64,000 bases of DNA from Moorena producens 3L (GCF_000211815.1 NZ_GL890840.1:160327-224326), one strand, 5' to 3'; shown: positions 25,921 to 35,032, counted from the first letter of the stretch. The notes: generated by a model from the letters alone, not told the origin. Numbers and translations are program-made.

Positions 25921-26148
25921 ATGACTATTGACCAAGAAATTTTTCAAACAGTTGTGATAATGCCAGAATCCCTGAAACAAGAACTGCTGCATTATGCCAA
26001 GTATCTGATGGAAAACTACTCCCAAGATGTTTCCCCAGAGCAGCATTCTGTCAAGAAACGTCGTTCAGGTATCTTAAAAGGAACCTTTGTTCTACCATTG
26101 CCTGATGATTTTGATGAACCATTAGAAGATTTTAAGGAATATATGTAA
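25921..26148 (+). CDS. DUF2281/VapB-type antitoxin
   Basis: 75 residues: MPESLKQELLHYAKYLMENY and a C-terminal GTFVLPLPDDFDEPLEDFKEYM. This organisation is typical of small cyanobacterial DUF2281 antitoxins whose acidic tail binds the PIN toxin. The stop codon overlaps the start of the downstream gene by one base (TAATG), so the two are translationally coupled. It would neutralise the toxin and probably autorepress the operon. The N-terminal DNA-binding segment is short, and I cannot name the fold more precisely. Confidence 0.8.
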   Translation: MTIDQEIFQTVVIMPESLKQELLHYAKYLMENYSQDVSPEQHSVKKRRSGILKGTFVLPLPDDFDEPLEDFKEYM

Positions 26149-26537
26149 TGACTTTTTTTCTGTTAGACACCCATACCTTTATCTGGTTATCTGAAAATGA
26201 CCAAAATTTGCCAAAGAGACTAAGAGATATGATTGATGTCGCAGATAGCGTTTATCTTAGTATTGCTAGTCTCTGGGAAATTGCGATTAAATTGAATCTT
26301 GGTAAGTTATCACTGCAACGAAGTTATCAAACCATTGAATCTGAACTTCAATCATCAGATATTAGTTTACTACCTATTGCATTTATCGACACTCTGCAAA
26401 TTTCTAATCTCCCCCTACATCATCGTGATCCATTTGATAGAATGTTGATTGCTCAAGCCATGAATAGATCCCTGGTTTTGATTAGTCGGGATAATAAATT
26501 TGATGCTTATCCAATTCAAAGGTTATGGGCTAGTTAA
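26148..26537 (+). CDS. VapC-like PIN-domain ribonuclease toxin
   Basis: 129 residues, normal for the family. Acidic active-site residues are visible: FLLDTHTFIWL (first Asp), ASLWEIAIK (Glu), HHRDPFDRMLIAQA (the RDPFDR motif of the PIN_Sll0205-like group) and SRDNKFDAY. PIN toxins cleave specific RNAs when the antitoxin is degraded. It overlaps the antitoxin gene by one base and is followed by a clear terminator at 26591-26624. Confidence 0.9.
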   Translation: MTFFLLDTHTFIWLSENDQNLPKRLRDMIDVADSVYLSIASLWEIAIKLNLGKLSLQRSYQTIESELQSSDISLLPIAFIDTLQISNLPLHHRDPFDRMLIAQAMNRSLVLISRDNKFDAYPIQRLWAS

Positions 26538-26590
26538 CTGACTGATAAGGCTGTAAGCATTCAGCCGTTTACCATTTTTAAGAGCATTTT

Positions 26591-26624
26591 AGCGATTATT
26601 ATACAGATAATCGCTTTTTTTTTT
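26591..26624 (+). terminator. Rho-independent terminator of the toxin-antitoxin operon
   Basis: AGCGATTAT (26591-26599) pairs with ATAATCGCT (26607-26615) across a short loop, followed by a run of ten T residues. It lies 54 bases after the toxin stop codon. Confidence 0.88.
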
Positions 26625-26661
26625 ACTCCTAAAAATCCCCAAAAAAAATTTTTTAAAACCC

Positions 26662-26690
26662 TTGACAATCAAAATTATAATCATTACAAT
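26662..26690 (+). promoter_or_regulatory. Sigma-70-type promoter
   Basis: TTGACA at 26662-26667, a 17-base AT-rich spacer and TACAAT at 26685-26690. This is an almost perfect consensus, placed 30 bases upstream of the ATG at 26721. It implies strong transcription of the 66-residue gene. Confidence 0.75.
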
Positions 26691-26720
26691 AATCAATGTA
26701 ACAAGTTTAGTTTTTGACCT

Positions 26721-26921
26721 ATGCCAGAAGAATTTACTCGGAACTTCAAGAAACAACCTGCTCAACAAACTCTCAAGGGTTCTCGTGAAGCAGTAATTTA
26801 TAGCATGCAGATGCTTTATTCATTGGGCTATGCGGAGATTGCCGAGTGGACCCCTCTGGAGCCTACTGATGTTCCAGGCGAAGTGATCACAACCATGACC
26901 AAGTATTGGTTGTTGCCATAA
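26721..26921 (+). CDS. Small conserved-looking protein of unknown function
   Basis: 66 residues (MPEEFTRNFKKQPAQQTLKG ... MTKYWLLP), with a helical centre SREAVIYSMQMLYSLGYAE. It has a near-consensus promoter immediately upstream and a hairpin terminator downstream (27128-27163), so a real transcription unit is likely. No domain is recognised and there are no signal or membrane segments. The 3' region between its stop and the terminator is filled by dispersed GC-rich repeats, suggesting an element inserted into the 3' UTR. Confidence 0.65.
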   Translation: MPEEFTRNFKKQPAQQTLKGSREAVIYSMQMLYSLGYAEIAEWTPLEPTDVPGEVITTMTKYWLLP

Positions 26922-26937
26922 CACCTTGTCTTGATGC

Positions 26938-27050
26938 AGTCGCTCATGGGGGAAACCACGCCAGTTGCTCATGGGGGGAACCCCCAAGACCGCACTGGCT
27001 CCCCAAGACCGCGCTGCATCGCTAAATTTCTGGGGGGGTTTCCCCCCCGG
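26938..27050. repeat. GC-rich dispersed repeat cluster
   Basis: Contains two copies of GCTCATGGGGG and the GGGGGAACCCCCAAGACCGC motif also present at 5660-5685, followed by CTGGGGGGGTTTCCCCCCC. It sits between the small gene and its terminator. No coding sequence is supported here. Confidence 0.7.
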
Positions 27051-27127
27051 GAGCCTTGGGTTTGGTCTGATAGCATAGGATCACATCCGAATGGTTTCGG
27101 GTATTCTTCTGACATGAATCATTGAAC

Positions 27128-27163
27128 TAGCCGTGGATAGTATTTCTACGGCTATTTTTTTTT
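27128..27163 (+). terminator. Rho-independent terminator
   Basis: TAGCCGT (27128-27134) pairs with ACGGCTA (27148-27154), followed by nine T residues. It probably terminates the small gene at 26721 despite the repeat inserted between them. Confidence 0.8.
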
Positions 27164-27185
27164 GCTTTTGGGATGTATATATAAA

Positions 27186-27229
27186 GGGAATCGGGAATTG
27201 GGAATCGGGAATCGGGAATTGGGAATTGG
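27186..27229. repeat. Heptamer array (GGGAATC/GGGAATT units)
   Basis: Six tandem seven-base units alternating GGGAATC and GGGAATT. Unit sequence is unrelated to the AGCTGAT arrays, but unit length is the same. Confidence 0.85.
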
Positions 27230-27274
27230 AAGAGTGTAGGGAGTGTGGGGAGTTTGGTGAGTGTGGTAATTCTC

Positions 27275-27487
27275 TTATTTAGCGTTATGTAAGCATTCAG
27301 CTTCGATGTAAGCTAACATTTCATAAAATTTTGAATCGTCCTGATATTTTCCAGCCAATTTTAACCAGGGATTTTCTTGAAATTATAATTCCTTTTGGAG
27401 TACCTTAAATACAGCTTTCTTTCCCTCTAAAGGTAATTGCTTTACTAACATGATGACTTGCTCAACTGTTATATCTAAGGTAGGCAT
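27275..27487 (-). pseudogene. Antitoxin-like gene with an in-frame stop
   Basis: Starting at the ATG at 27487, the frame reads MPTLDITVEQVIMLVKQLP, then LEGKKAVFKVLQKEL, an in-frame TAA, then FQENPWLKLAGKYQDDSKF and YEMLAYIEAE. This layout (N-terminal xxLxxTxEQVIxLVKQLP, C-terminal DDxxxxEMLxYIEAE) is the common small cyanobacterial antitoxin-like family. The C-terminal end runs into the GTAAGCATTCAG repeat boundary at about 27290, so the natural tail is also altered. No toxin gene follows. Confidence 0.7.
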
Positions 27488-27524
27488 ACCGATGACGTCA
27501 CTTTGTAAATTTATACTTGTTTTA

Positions 27525-27707
27525 TTATAGTTTGACCCGGTGGTGCGTTACTGTTTCTTGATAAGCTATTACCAAAGATTCTAACGCTTCAGTTCCATTC
27601 TTAACCGCTTCTTCATAAGAATCGCCATGATTCCGCCATTTTTGTCCTGGTAAATCGGGAAAACCAACTAAAAAAAAATTATCTTATTCTGACCATTGAA
27701 TTATCAT
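27525..27707 (-). pseudogene. HicB-family antitoxin gene with an early in-frame stop
   Basis: The frame from the ATG at 27707 reads MIIQWSE, then TAA, then DNFFLVGFPDLPGQKWRNHG, DSYEEAVKNGTEALESLVIA and YQETVTHHRVKL. This is a typical HicB-type partial RNase-H fold (W-D/N...FPDLPG...HGDSYEEAxxNGxEAL). The stop at codon 8 replaces the Glu/Asp normally found there. No HicA partner is recognisable; a short open tail (RIETAVQKAIDEVEGNLNDD) ends at 27715 upstream and may be the last piece of a lost partner. Confidence 0.75.
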
Positions 27708-27809
27708 TTTATATTTAAGTTTGATCATCATTAAGATTACCCTCTACTTCATCAATAGCTTTTTGTACAGCGGTTTCTATTCTAATGAGATACACAGATT
27801 TTTTTCACT

Positions 27810-27919
27810 CTTGCCTCTTGCCTCTTGCCTCTTGCCTCTTCCCTGTTCCCTACTCCCTACTCCCTACTCCCTACTCCCTACTCCCTACTCCCTACTCCCT
27901 ACTCCCTACTCCCTACTCC
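27810..27919. repeat. Heptamer arrays (CTTGCCT then CCCTACT units)
   Basis: About four copies of CTTGCCT pass into about ten copies of CCCTACT, both seven-base units. The array directly abuts the 3' end of the hybrid kinase gene (stop at 27931). Confidence 0.88.
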
Positions 27920-27930
27920 CGACTAATAGC

Positions 27931-30900
27931 TCAATTAATATAACTTTCCACTAAAGTCAAAATCGCTTGTTCTTGAAATCCATCCGCTAAATCTTTGAGC
28001 TTATTAGCAAAAGGCCGATAGTTTTCATGGAGATGTTCTATGAACATAGCGCGATCGCGAATCTTTCTCATACTGCCGAGCATGGCCAATTCGTAGAGTA
28101 CTTCCATTTCCTCAGGGGGCGGCGGGATAATTGCTGCTGTCTGACTTGAGATAGTGCCATTTTTGCTCAAACCCATGTCATCAATTGGTTCATACACCCA
28201 CTCAATCGGTAAATATTGCTCCAATAAAGCGAATAATTTATTCTGGTCAATGGGTTTGGACAGAAAAGCTTGACAGCCAATTATCTTACTCTTGTTATGA
28301 TCCATATCCAGGAAGCTAGCTGAGACAGCAATGATGGGTATGTCTTTAATTTCAGGAATTTGTCGGATTTCGTTAACCGCTTCAAAGCCAGTTTTAACTG
28401 GCATGACTAAATCAGTCAAAATCAGGTCGGGGTGAAGTTCAGCCGCCATATATACTGCTTGTTCACCATCCTCGGCGGTGACGATATCAAAGCCGATCGG
28501 TGCGAGCATGTTGAGCAAAACTAAGCGATTTTCCAGTTGACCATCCACTACCAATATTTGGCATCGTTTACCCTTGTAGCCCTTAATTTTACCCACTATT
28601 TCCGGTTGAGCTTTGGTAACGGTTTTGACCACAGTAAAGGGGATCTCAAACCAGAAGGTAGACCCTTTACCGAATTCACTGGTTACCATCAGTTGACCCC
28701 CCATTAACTCCACCAGTTGTTTAGAAATGGCTAAGCCTAAGCCAGTGCGAGCAGAGCGCCGTTGGGTATCACCCACTTGTTCAAAGGGTTGGAAAATTGT
28801 TTCTAACTGTTCCGGGGACATGCCAACGCCGCTATCAATGACTTCAAAACGGATAACTGAAGTAGTCTGTTGTTGCTCAATTACAGCAAGTTTCGCCCCC
28901 CTAGCCCCGCAATTCTGCGGTGCGACCCGTGGCGAATTTAATTCCCCTACGGAAAGCGCACCGGTGGGGGAAATTGAGTTAAAGTCCCCCAGAATTGGGT
29001 GATTTAGGGGGCTTGCAGCTGTCTGTAGTGAGGTCAATTCATCTGAAAACGGCTGTAAACTAACTCGCAACGTTACTTGACCATGGTCAGTGAATTTAAC
29101 AGCATTGCCCAAGAGATTAATCAAGATTTGTCGCAACCGTTTCTCGTCAGCTTGAATCCCATTGGGTAAATTCCCCACAGGGTCGTATTTGAACAAGATA
29201 TCTTTTTCTAAGGCTCGCATGCGAATAATACCTACCACACTTTCGATGAAAGTTGGAAAATGTAAGTCACTGGGGTAAAGTTCAATTTTGCGAGCTTCAA
29301 TTTTAGATAGGTCTAAAATATCGTTGATCAGAGTCAACAAATGGTTGCCGCTTTCCTCAATAATACTTAAACCATCGATTTGCCTGGTGCCTAGGTACCC
29401 GTCTTGCTTGAGGATTTGAGAATAACCAAGAATGCCATTGAGAGGAGTATGCAATTCATGGCTCATATTGGAGAGGAATTCGCTTTTAGCTTGGTTAACC
29501 GCATCAGCTGCTTGTTTGGCTTGTGCTAATTCAGCAGTGCGTTCGGCAACTTTCTCTTCTAAATTGCTGTAAAGTTGAGCATTTTCTAGGTAAATAGCAG
29601 CTTGGGATGTGAGCAGATTTAAGACTTCTAATCTATCTGAAGTAAAGGCTCCAGTGGTGAGATTATTTTCTAGATAAAGTAAGCCAATTAGTTTACCTTG
29701 ATGGATGATCGGAGTACACATCAGACTCCGGGGTTGCTGACTAATAAAATAGGGGTCAGCAGCTAAGATAGTCTCAACCGTGATATCATTGATAACTAAG
29801 GTTTCCGATTTCCGTTTAACATAATTAATCGCACTTTGGGGAATATCTGGGCTTTCTTCCACTGGCATAGATTCAACGAAAGCCAGTTGATTAGAAGTTT
29901 CCATAGCCTCGATCACTAACCGGTCACCTTTAACCAAAATTAGAGCGCATTTGTCAGCTCCAGCATTCTCCATCACCACTTGCATCAAAGTCGAGAGCAA
30001 CTGATCTAGCTGGATTTGCCCAGATAGAGCTTGGGATGCTTTGATCACCGTAGCCAAGTCGAAAGTGGTTGAACCGTTAGTAGTGGTGGTATTAACTCCT
30101 TGAGTGGTGAGGTTGGTGATCGTCTCCCCGGTGCTGATATTGATAGTTTTCTCGGTAAGAATAGAACTGAGAAATTGGGGATAGCGAATTTCCAAATCCT
30201 CCACCTTAGCCAATGCGCCCCAGCGACTATAGCCATAGTAGGCACAACTCAGGTAGGCTTGGGCAATAGTTTCAAAACCCCACTCCAAGTAGAATTTAGC
30301 AGCCAGTTCATTAGCCAGGGCTTCCTCTTGGATGTATTGATTTTCCTTTGCGCCAGCAATGGCGCGCTCATAATACTCCATAGCCTCAAGCTTTTGACCC
30401 AAAACACGATAGCGTTCGGCTTCTACTAAATAAAATTTGTGCAAATAATTCATCGGGGCATGGTCTGCCCATTTTTTTATTTTGTCTTGATTGTGGGCTA
30501 TCTTATCTAAACTTTGTTTTTGTTGAGCGTGATTCTGTTGAGGATAGAGAGCTAAGCGAGTTAGAGAATCGTACCAATAGAAAACTGCAAAAACGAAAAC
30601 GGCTGGTGCTCCATCTAAATAATTTTCGGTAATGATGGCATGTTGCCAAGCTTGCCGATAATCCTGAAATAGATAACAGAGGAATAATTTATTCAGGTGT
30701 AGGGTGTAAATTGCCCTGAGGTTATTGAACTCCTGATGGAGTGGGAGCATGATCTGTTCGTCGTAGACTTCACCCCTTAAACAACAATAATTTTCAGCCT
30801 GTCCTAGCAAGTTTAAGACCAATTGCCAGGTGATGGCCGTAAACTGACGTGGCATCTCTTGCTTGAGTTGATCAATCCCTTGATAATATTTAGCACAGGT

Positions 30901-33900
30901 CTGGTCAAGCTCAGCCAGCTCTTTGCCAAGCCAAAAGGAATGTTCTAAGTAGAACATTGCACAGAAGGCAGATTGGTCAAAATCTCCAGTTTCTACCCCT
31001 ACAGAGTAAGCTTCTAGCAAAGGGGTTAATGTTTCTTTCAGATGCACTTTCCAGGGCTTTGTTCCGAAATTGACCAGCAACATTACTCCAGATTTAAGCT
31101 GTTTCGCATTGAACCGTGCTAATAACTTCAGAGCCAGTTGACCGAATCGATTGTTGCCATCCATATCTCCACAAAGCTGCCAGAGAATGACTGCGTAACC
31201 TGCATAGGACACAGCAGACAAAGGACAATTGCCATTTTGGAGGGAGAGATTGACCTGTTTCAAAACGACTAACGGAAACAGTAGAGGATTGGTCCTATAA
31301 GCAACTGGCATCAGTCGCCAGAGGATACTCATCGCCGCTAGTTTTTCGGGTGCGGTCATCACCGGCAAATCAATTAAGTCCTCAATCTCTTTACCTTCTA
31401 AACCTGACTGTGTCTGGTGTAGTGCCAGCCCAATCTCTTCTGGACTGGGCTGTTGGGGCAGTTCTATCCCCAATAACTTCAGGACTTGGAGCCCGGTGGT
31501 AATGGCTTGCTCACCGTGGCTTTGAGCTTTATAGGCTTCAATCGAGACTTCATACGCTGTGATTTTGTCCAGTAGTGTTTTCCCTTGTGCCAACACCACC
31601 TGGACCATTTGCTCCATCTGCTCAAAGTCTGTATTGAGGTATGCCACCTCGGCGGCAGCTTGAGATAGGGCTAGGCTTAGGTCATACTGACGTTGCCAGC
31701 TATTTTCTCCTAGCAGTTCCAGACCTACTGTTAAATATCTCAGAGCAGCCCCATAGGCCGTCGCCGCCTTCGCTTTTTCTCCAGCAATACGATTTAATTG
31801 AGCTAATTCATCTCGCTGAGCTTGATCGGTGATTAACTCCACACCATAATTCAACTGGTTGACAATATCAAAAATCTTCTCTTCTCGTTTTGCTGTCGGG
31901 ATATTTTTCAACAGCAGTTGCCCAATGGTTAGGTGGGTTAACTGTTTCTGGTCTTCCGGAATCAGAAAATAAGCCGCTTGCTGCACTCGGTCATGTAAAA
32001 ACTTGTAAGTTGGGGATTGGTGTTCGCGTAGCGTGGCCAATTGCTGATTGCTGATTGCTGATTGCTGATTGCTGATTGCTGATTGCTGATTGCTGATTGC
32101 TGATTGCTGATTGCTGATTGCTGATTGCTGATTGCTGATTGCTGATTGCTGATTGCTGATTGCTGATTGCTGATTGCTGATTGCTGATTGGGATAATTTG
32201 GCCTCAGTGCTTGATGGTGAATTACTATTAACGGTGAAGAACTTGTAAATTTCAGTGGTGGGTAACACCAACCCTTCTTGCAGGGATTTCCATAAATAAT
32301 TCGCCGTATCGATTGGGGATTTATCATGAATAATCGCCAGGGTATCCAAATCAAATTGGTGGCCAATACAAGCCGCTACTTTCAAGACATCCTGAGTTTC
32401 TTTTGGCAACTTCTGTAACTGAAGTGCCATAAATTCTACCACATCATCCGTGAGGGCCAAGGGTCTAATTTGAGCAATATCACACTGCCAATACCCTTGA
32501 TCAAAATTAAAGGTGATTAATCGGTCGTGATGGAGGGATTTCAGGAATTGGGTCGCAAAAAACGGATTTCCTTTAGTTTTCTGAGCGACTAGTTCGGTCA
32601 GGGGTTCGGCCAGTTCTATCCCACAAGTCAGGGTATCGGCAATCAGATGGTTTAAGTCGGATTTACTCAGGGGGTCGAGGGTAATTGTATTGAGTGAAAC
32701 GCCAACGTTGGCCATCTCGGACAACGTGAGCATCAATGGATGAGTAGGATTTACCTCATTATCTCGATAAGCACCAATTAGCAGTAGATAGGAGGTATTA
32801 GTTTCTGCCATCAACACTTGCAGCAACTTCAGGGAAGCCGAATCTGCCCACTGCCAGTCATCGAGGAAAATCACTAGGGGATGTTCCTTAGTGGTGAAAA
32901 CTTGGATAAATTTACTAAAGAGCAAATTAAACCGATTTTGGGCCGCCGTACCGGAAAGTTCGGGAGCAGGAGGCTGTTTGCCGATAATCCCTTCTAATTC
33001 TGGAATCAAATCCACCATCACTTGACCATTCTCACCCAAAGCAGACAGAATTTGTGCTTTCCACTGCATAAGTTGGCTATCAGTTTCCGTGAGTAATTGC
33101 TCCATCAAGTCCCGGAGTGCTTGGACGATGGCACTAAAGGGAATATTACGCTGGAACTGGTCAAACTTACCTTGGATGAAGTAACCCCGCTGCCGCACAA
33201 TTGGTTTTTGGACTTCATTGACCACAGCGGTTTTACCAATCCCGGAAAAGCCAGCTACCAGAATCATTTCTGTAGATCCTTCACTGACTAGCTCAAAGGC
33301 GACCAGTAAGGTATTTACTTCGGCTTGACGCCCGTAGAGTTTTTCCGGAATTACGAAGCGATCGGACCTAGGAGCCGCTACGCGATCGCAAATATCTCGA
33401 CTGCCCAACTTAATGTCAGCGATCGCGCCAAATCTTTGCAAGTGATAGGAACACTGTTCTAGGTCATACTTGAGTCCCAAAGCACTCTGATAACGGTCTT
33501 CAGCATTTTTAGCCATCAGTTTACTGATAATTTGGGACAGGAGTGGGGGAATAGCGGGGTTCAGCTGGTGTGGAGCTAATGGTTGTTTAGCAATATGACA
33601 GTGAACCAACTCCATCGGGTCAGTAGTGCTAAAAGGTAACTCTGTGGTGAGCAGCTTGTAGAAGGTTACCCCAGTAGCATAAAAGTCACTGCGGTAGTCA
33701 ATTCCCCGATTCATCCGTCCAGTTTGTTCCGGAGACAGGTAAGCCAGGGTACCTTCGAGGCAGTTAGGACTAGTCAGGATTTGGCTTTCTTTCGGGAGTA
33801 GGGAGGCAATACTGAAGTCAATGAATTTGACTTGACTGGTGGTGGGATTAATCAGGATATTCCTAGGCTTGATGTCTTTGTGGATCACTCGGTGGCGATA

Positions 33901-34329
33901 GAGTTCATCCAGGATGGAGGCGATTTGAATCGCGATGTGGAGAAATTCCTGAAGTGACTGCTCACGGATCATACCGGGATGCTCTAGCTGATCCGTTATC
34001 CGTCTTTGGTGCAAGCTATCAGTGGTATACTCTTCCAGGGAGATGCCACCAAAGTCTTCCATCACCAATACCAAGGTATTGTGGTAGGACTCCAAGCTAT
34101 AGATTTGGATAATTCCGGGATGGTCAAGATTTTTGGCAATAGTGTACTGATTGCGGAACTGGACAAGTTCCTGGAAGCTGGGATAGGGATTATTCAGCAG
34201 TTTGAGTACTACTGGTGTGTGGTCTGAGTTCCTAGTGCCACGATAAACTAGGGTTCTCGACCCATGGTAGACCAGGTCAGTGATGCAATAGCCTTTAATG
34301 TTGGGAGCAGTTGTGTTCATGGGTGACAT
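27931..34329 (-). CDS. Hybrid Ser/Thr kinase - ATPase - GAF - histidine kinase - response regulator
   Basis: 2132 residues. Order: Ser/Thr kinase (about 10-275; HKDIKPRNIL, IDFSIAS); a predicted AAA/STAND ATPase with Walker A AGFSGIGKTAVV and Walker B LVIFLDDWQWAD; a long helical scaffold; a GAF domain (about 1400-1570); a histidine kinase with His1624 in SHELHTPLNG, N box GNAVKFTD, G1 DSGVGM and G2 TGLGLAIS; then a receiver domain with Asp1973 (LILTDLVMP). The receiver's first acidic pair is reduced (VVDGQ). This is the cyanobacterial multi-domain kinase class found with nitrogen or stress signalling, but its stimulus is unknown. Two oddities sit in the frame: a heptamer-repeat tract (residues about 713-763, repeating QSAISNQ) and a palindromic element in the ATPase lid region (about 1758-1816). 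Confidence 0.92.
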   Translation of the reverse strand: MSPMNTTAPNIKGYCITDLVYHGSRTLVYRGTRNSDHTPVVLKLLNNPYPSFQELVQFRNQYTIAKNLDHPGIIQIYSLESYHNTLVLVMEDFGGISLEEYTTDSLHQRRITDQLEHPGMIREQSLQEFLHIAIQIASILDELYRHRVIHKDIKPRNILINPTTSQVKFIDFSIASLLPKESQILTSPNCLEGTLAYLSPEQTGRMNRGIDYRSDFYATGVTFYKLLTTELPFSTTDPMELVHCHIAKQPLAPHQLNPAIPPLLSQIISKLMAKNAEDRYQSALGLKYDLEQCSYHLQRFGAIADIKLGSRDICDRVAAPRSDRFVIPEKLYGRQAEVNTLLVAFELVSEGSTEMILVAGFSGIGKTAVVNEVQKPIVRQRGYFIQGKFDQFQRNIPFSAIVQALRDLMEQLLTETDSQLMQWKAQILSALGENGQVMVDLIPELEGIIGKQPPAPELSGTAAQNRFNLLFSKFIQVFTTKEHPLVIFLDDWQWADSASLKLLQVLMAETNTSYLLLIGAYRDNEVNPTHPLMLTLSEMANVGVSLNTITLDPLSKSDLNHLIADTLTCGIELAEPLTELVAQKTKGNPFFATQFLKSLHHDRLITFNFDQGYWQCDIAQIRPLALTDDVVEFMALQLQKLPKETQDVLKVAACIGHQFDLDTLAIIHDKSPIDTANYLWKSLQEGLVLPTTEIYKFFTVNSNSPSSTEAKLSQSAISNQQSAISNQQSAISNQQSAISNQQSAISNQQSAISNQQSAISNQQLATLREHQSPTYKFLHDRVQQAAYFLIPEDQKQLTHLTIGQLLLKNIPTAKREEKIFDIVNQLNYGVELITDQAQRDELAQLNRIAGEKAKAATAYGAALRYLTVGLELLGENSWQRQYDLSLALSQAAAEVAYLNTDFEQMEQMVQVVLAQGKTLLDKITAYEVSIEAYKAQSHGEQAITTGLQVLKLLGIELPQQPSPEEIGLALHQTQSGLEGKEIEDLIDLPVMTAPEKLAAMSILWRLMPVAYRTNPLLFPLVVLKQVNLSLQNGNCPLSAVSYAGYAVILWQLCGDMDGNNRFGQLALKLLARFNAKQLKSGVMLLVNFGTKPWKVHLKETLTPLLEAYSVGVETGDFDQSAFCAMFYLEHSFWLGKELAELDQTCAKYYQGIDQLKQEMPRQFTAITWQLVLNLLGQAENYCCLRGEVYDEQIMLPLHQEFNNLRAIYTLHLNKLFLCYLFQDYRQAWQHAIITENYLDGAPAVFVFAVFYWYDSLTRLALYPQQNHAQQKQSLDKIAHNQDKIKKWADHAPMNYLHKFYLVEAERYRVLGQKLEAMEYYERAIAGAKENQYIQEEALANELAAKFYLEWGFETIAQAYLSCAYYGYSRWGALAKVEDLEIRYPQFLSSILTEKTINISTGETITNLTTQGVNTTTTNGSTTFDLATVIKASQALSGQIQLDQLLSTLMQVVMENAGADKCALILVKGDRLVIEAMETSNQLAFVESMPVEESPDIPQSAINYVKRKSETLVINDITVETILAADPYFISQQPRSLMCTPIIHQGKLIGLLYLENNLTTGAFTSDRLEVLNLLTSQAAIYLENAQLYSNLEEKVAERTAELAQAKQAADAVNQAKSEFLSNMSHELHTPLNGILGYSQILKQDGYLGTRQIDGLSIIEESGNHLLTLINDILDLSKIEARKIELYPSDLHFPTFIESVVGIIRMRALEKDILFKYDPVGNLPNGIQADEKRLRQILINLLGNAVKFTDHGQVTLRVSLQPFSDELTSLQTAASPLNHPILGDFNSISPTGALSVGELNSPRVAPQNCGARGAKLAVIEQQQTTSVIRFEVIDSGVGMSPEQLETIFQPFEQVGDTQRRSARTGLGLAISKQLVELMGGQLMVTSEFGKGSTFWFEIPFTVVKTVTKAQPEIVGKIKGYKGKRCQILVVDGQLENRLVLLNMLAPIGFDIVTAEDGEQAVYMAAELHPDLILTDLVMPVKTGFEAVNEIRQIPEIKDIPIIAVSASFLDMDHNKSKIIGCQAFLSKPIDQNKLFALLEQYLPIEWVYEPIDDMGLSKNGTISSQTAAIIPPPPEEMEVLYELAMLGSMRKIRDRAMFIEHLHENYRPFANKLKDLADGFQEQAILTLVESYIN
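28883..29057 (-). repeat. Palindromic repeat inserted in frame in the hybrid kinase gene, with a nested element
   Basis: Same element as at 20537-20660, same strand and frame. It encodes DELTSLQTAASPLNHPILGD, a 17-residue extra segment from a nested insertion, then APQNCGARGAKLAV. The nested piece (about 28919-28967) is bounded by GGTGCG and CGCACC and matches the outer boundaries of the element around 5331-5485. It lies between the N box and the G1 box of the histidine-kinase ATPase domain. Confidence 0.85.
32039..32190 (-). repeat. In-frame heptamer array inside the kinase gene
   Basis: About 21 tandem copies of the seven-base unit TGATTGC. Because 7 and 3 are coprime, three units encode one QSAISNQ heptapeptide, repeated seven times. 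It is flanked by the TTCGCGTAGCGTGGCC motif at 32024-32039. Gain or loss of units that is not a multiple of three shifts the frame. Confidence 0.95.
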
Positions 34330-34514
34330 ACCTACGTGAGGGTATAGGGCATCTGGACCAATTCAAGCGGACTCACTTTATAGATTTCCCGTTTCCGCCA
34401 GACTAGGTAACATTGAGCCAGGCACTCAGCAGCTAGGTGCCATGGAATGCTATCGGATCAAGAAAGCTAAACTAAGGAAAATTACCCAAGTGAAGCTAGC
34501 GGGGAATCTCAACC

Positions 34515-34757
34515 ATGCTCAAACCCAAATTAACCTTAATTGCTTTCCTATCAACTACTGGAATTGCCAGTGCTGTTTTGTTGGGTTCAGTTAGTCCAGC
34601 TGAATCTTGTATGTACAAGAAGTCGATTAACTACATAAGATCTGAGCAAGTGAATTGGTTACGCTCTCCTTGGGCAGCGGTTATTACCTTGCCAGGACTA
34701 GCTATGGCAGCAGCTTTGTACCTGGGTAATCGCTATTACTTAAGCGATCGCCAGTGA
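34515..34757 (+). CDS. Small membrane protein of unknown function
   Basis: 80 residues. The N-terminal hydrophobic segment (LIAFLSTTGIASAVLLGS) may be a signal peptide or first helix, and a second helix lies near the C-terminus (WAAVITLPGLAMAAALYLGN). The short loop between has one cysteine. It diverges from the kinase gene. No known domain. A complete start with an upstream purine-rich stretch (AGCGGGGAATC) makes it plausible. Confidence 0.6.
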   Translation: MLKPKLTLIAFLSTTGIASAVLLGSVSPAESCMYKKSINYIRSEQVNWLRSPWAAVITLPGLAMAAALYLGNRYYLSDRQ

Positions 34758-34796
34758 GCTTGTAAGCATATGCGCTACAGATGGTGCTACTTGAGG

Positions 34797-35032
34797 TGCG
34801 GTCAGCTGTCAGCCCTCAGCCCTCAGCCCTCAGCGGTCAGCGGTCAGTGGTCAGCCATTCGTGTAGCGTCAGTATTGGCCTTTGGCTGATAGCTGATAGC
34901 TGATAGCTGATAGCTGATAGCTGATAGCTGATAGCTGATAGCTGATAGCTGATAGCTGATAGCTGATAGCTGATAGCTGATAGCTGATAGCTGATAGCTG
35001 ATAGCTGATAGCTGATAGCTGAATGCTTACAA
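34797..35032. repeat. Composite heptamer foldback array
   Basis: The left half holds CAGCCCT/CAGCGGT-type units and a degenerate TTCGTGTAGCG motif. The right half has about 20 AGCTGAT units and ends in CTGAATGCTTAC. It occupies nearly the whole gap between two genes. The halves are complementary and could fold into a long stem. Confidence 0.9.

Noticed and set aside
26931..27125. 64-codon ORF downstream of the small gene
   Set aside because: It runs through dispersed GC-rich repeats and has no plausible start site or recognisable sequence.
27721..27954. 77-codon ORF with SLLPTPY repeats
   Set aside because: It is the translation of the heptamer arrays at 27810-27919 and has no start context or family.
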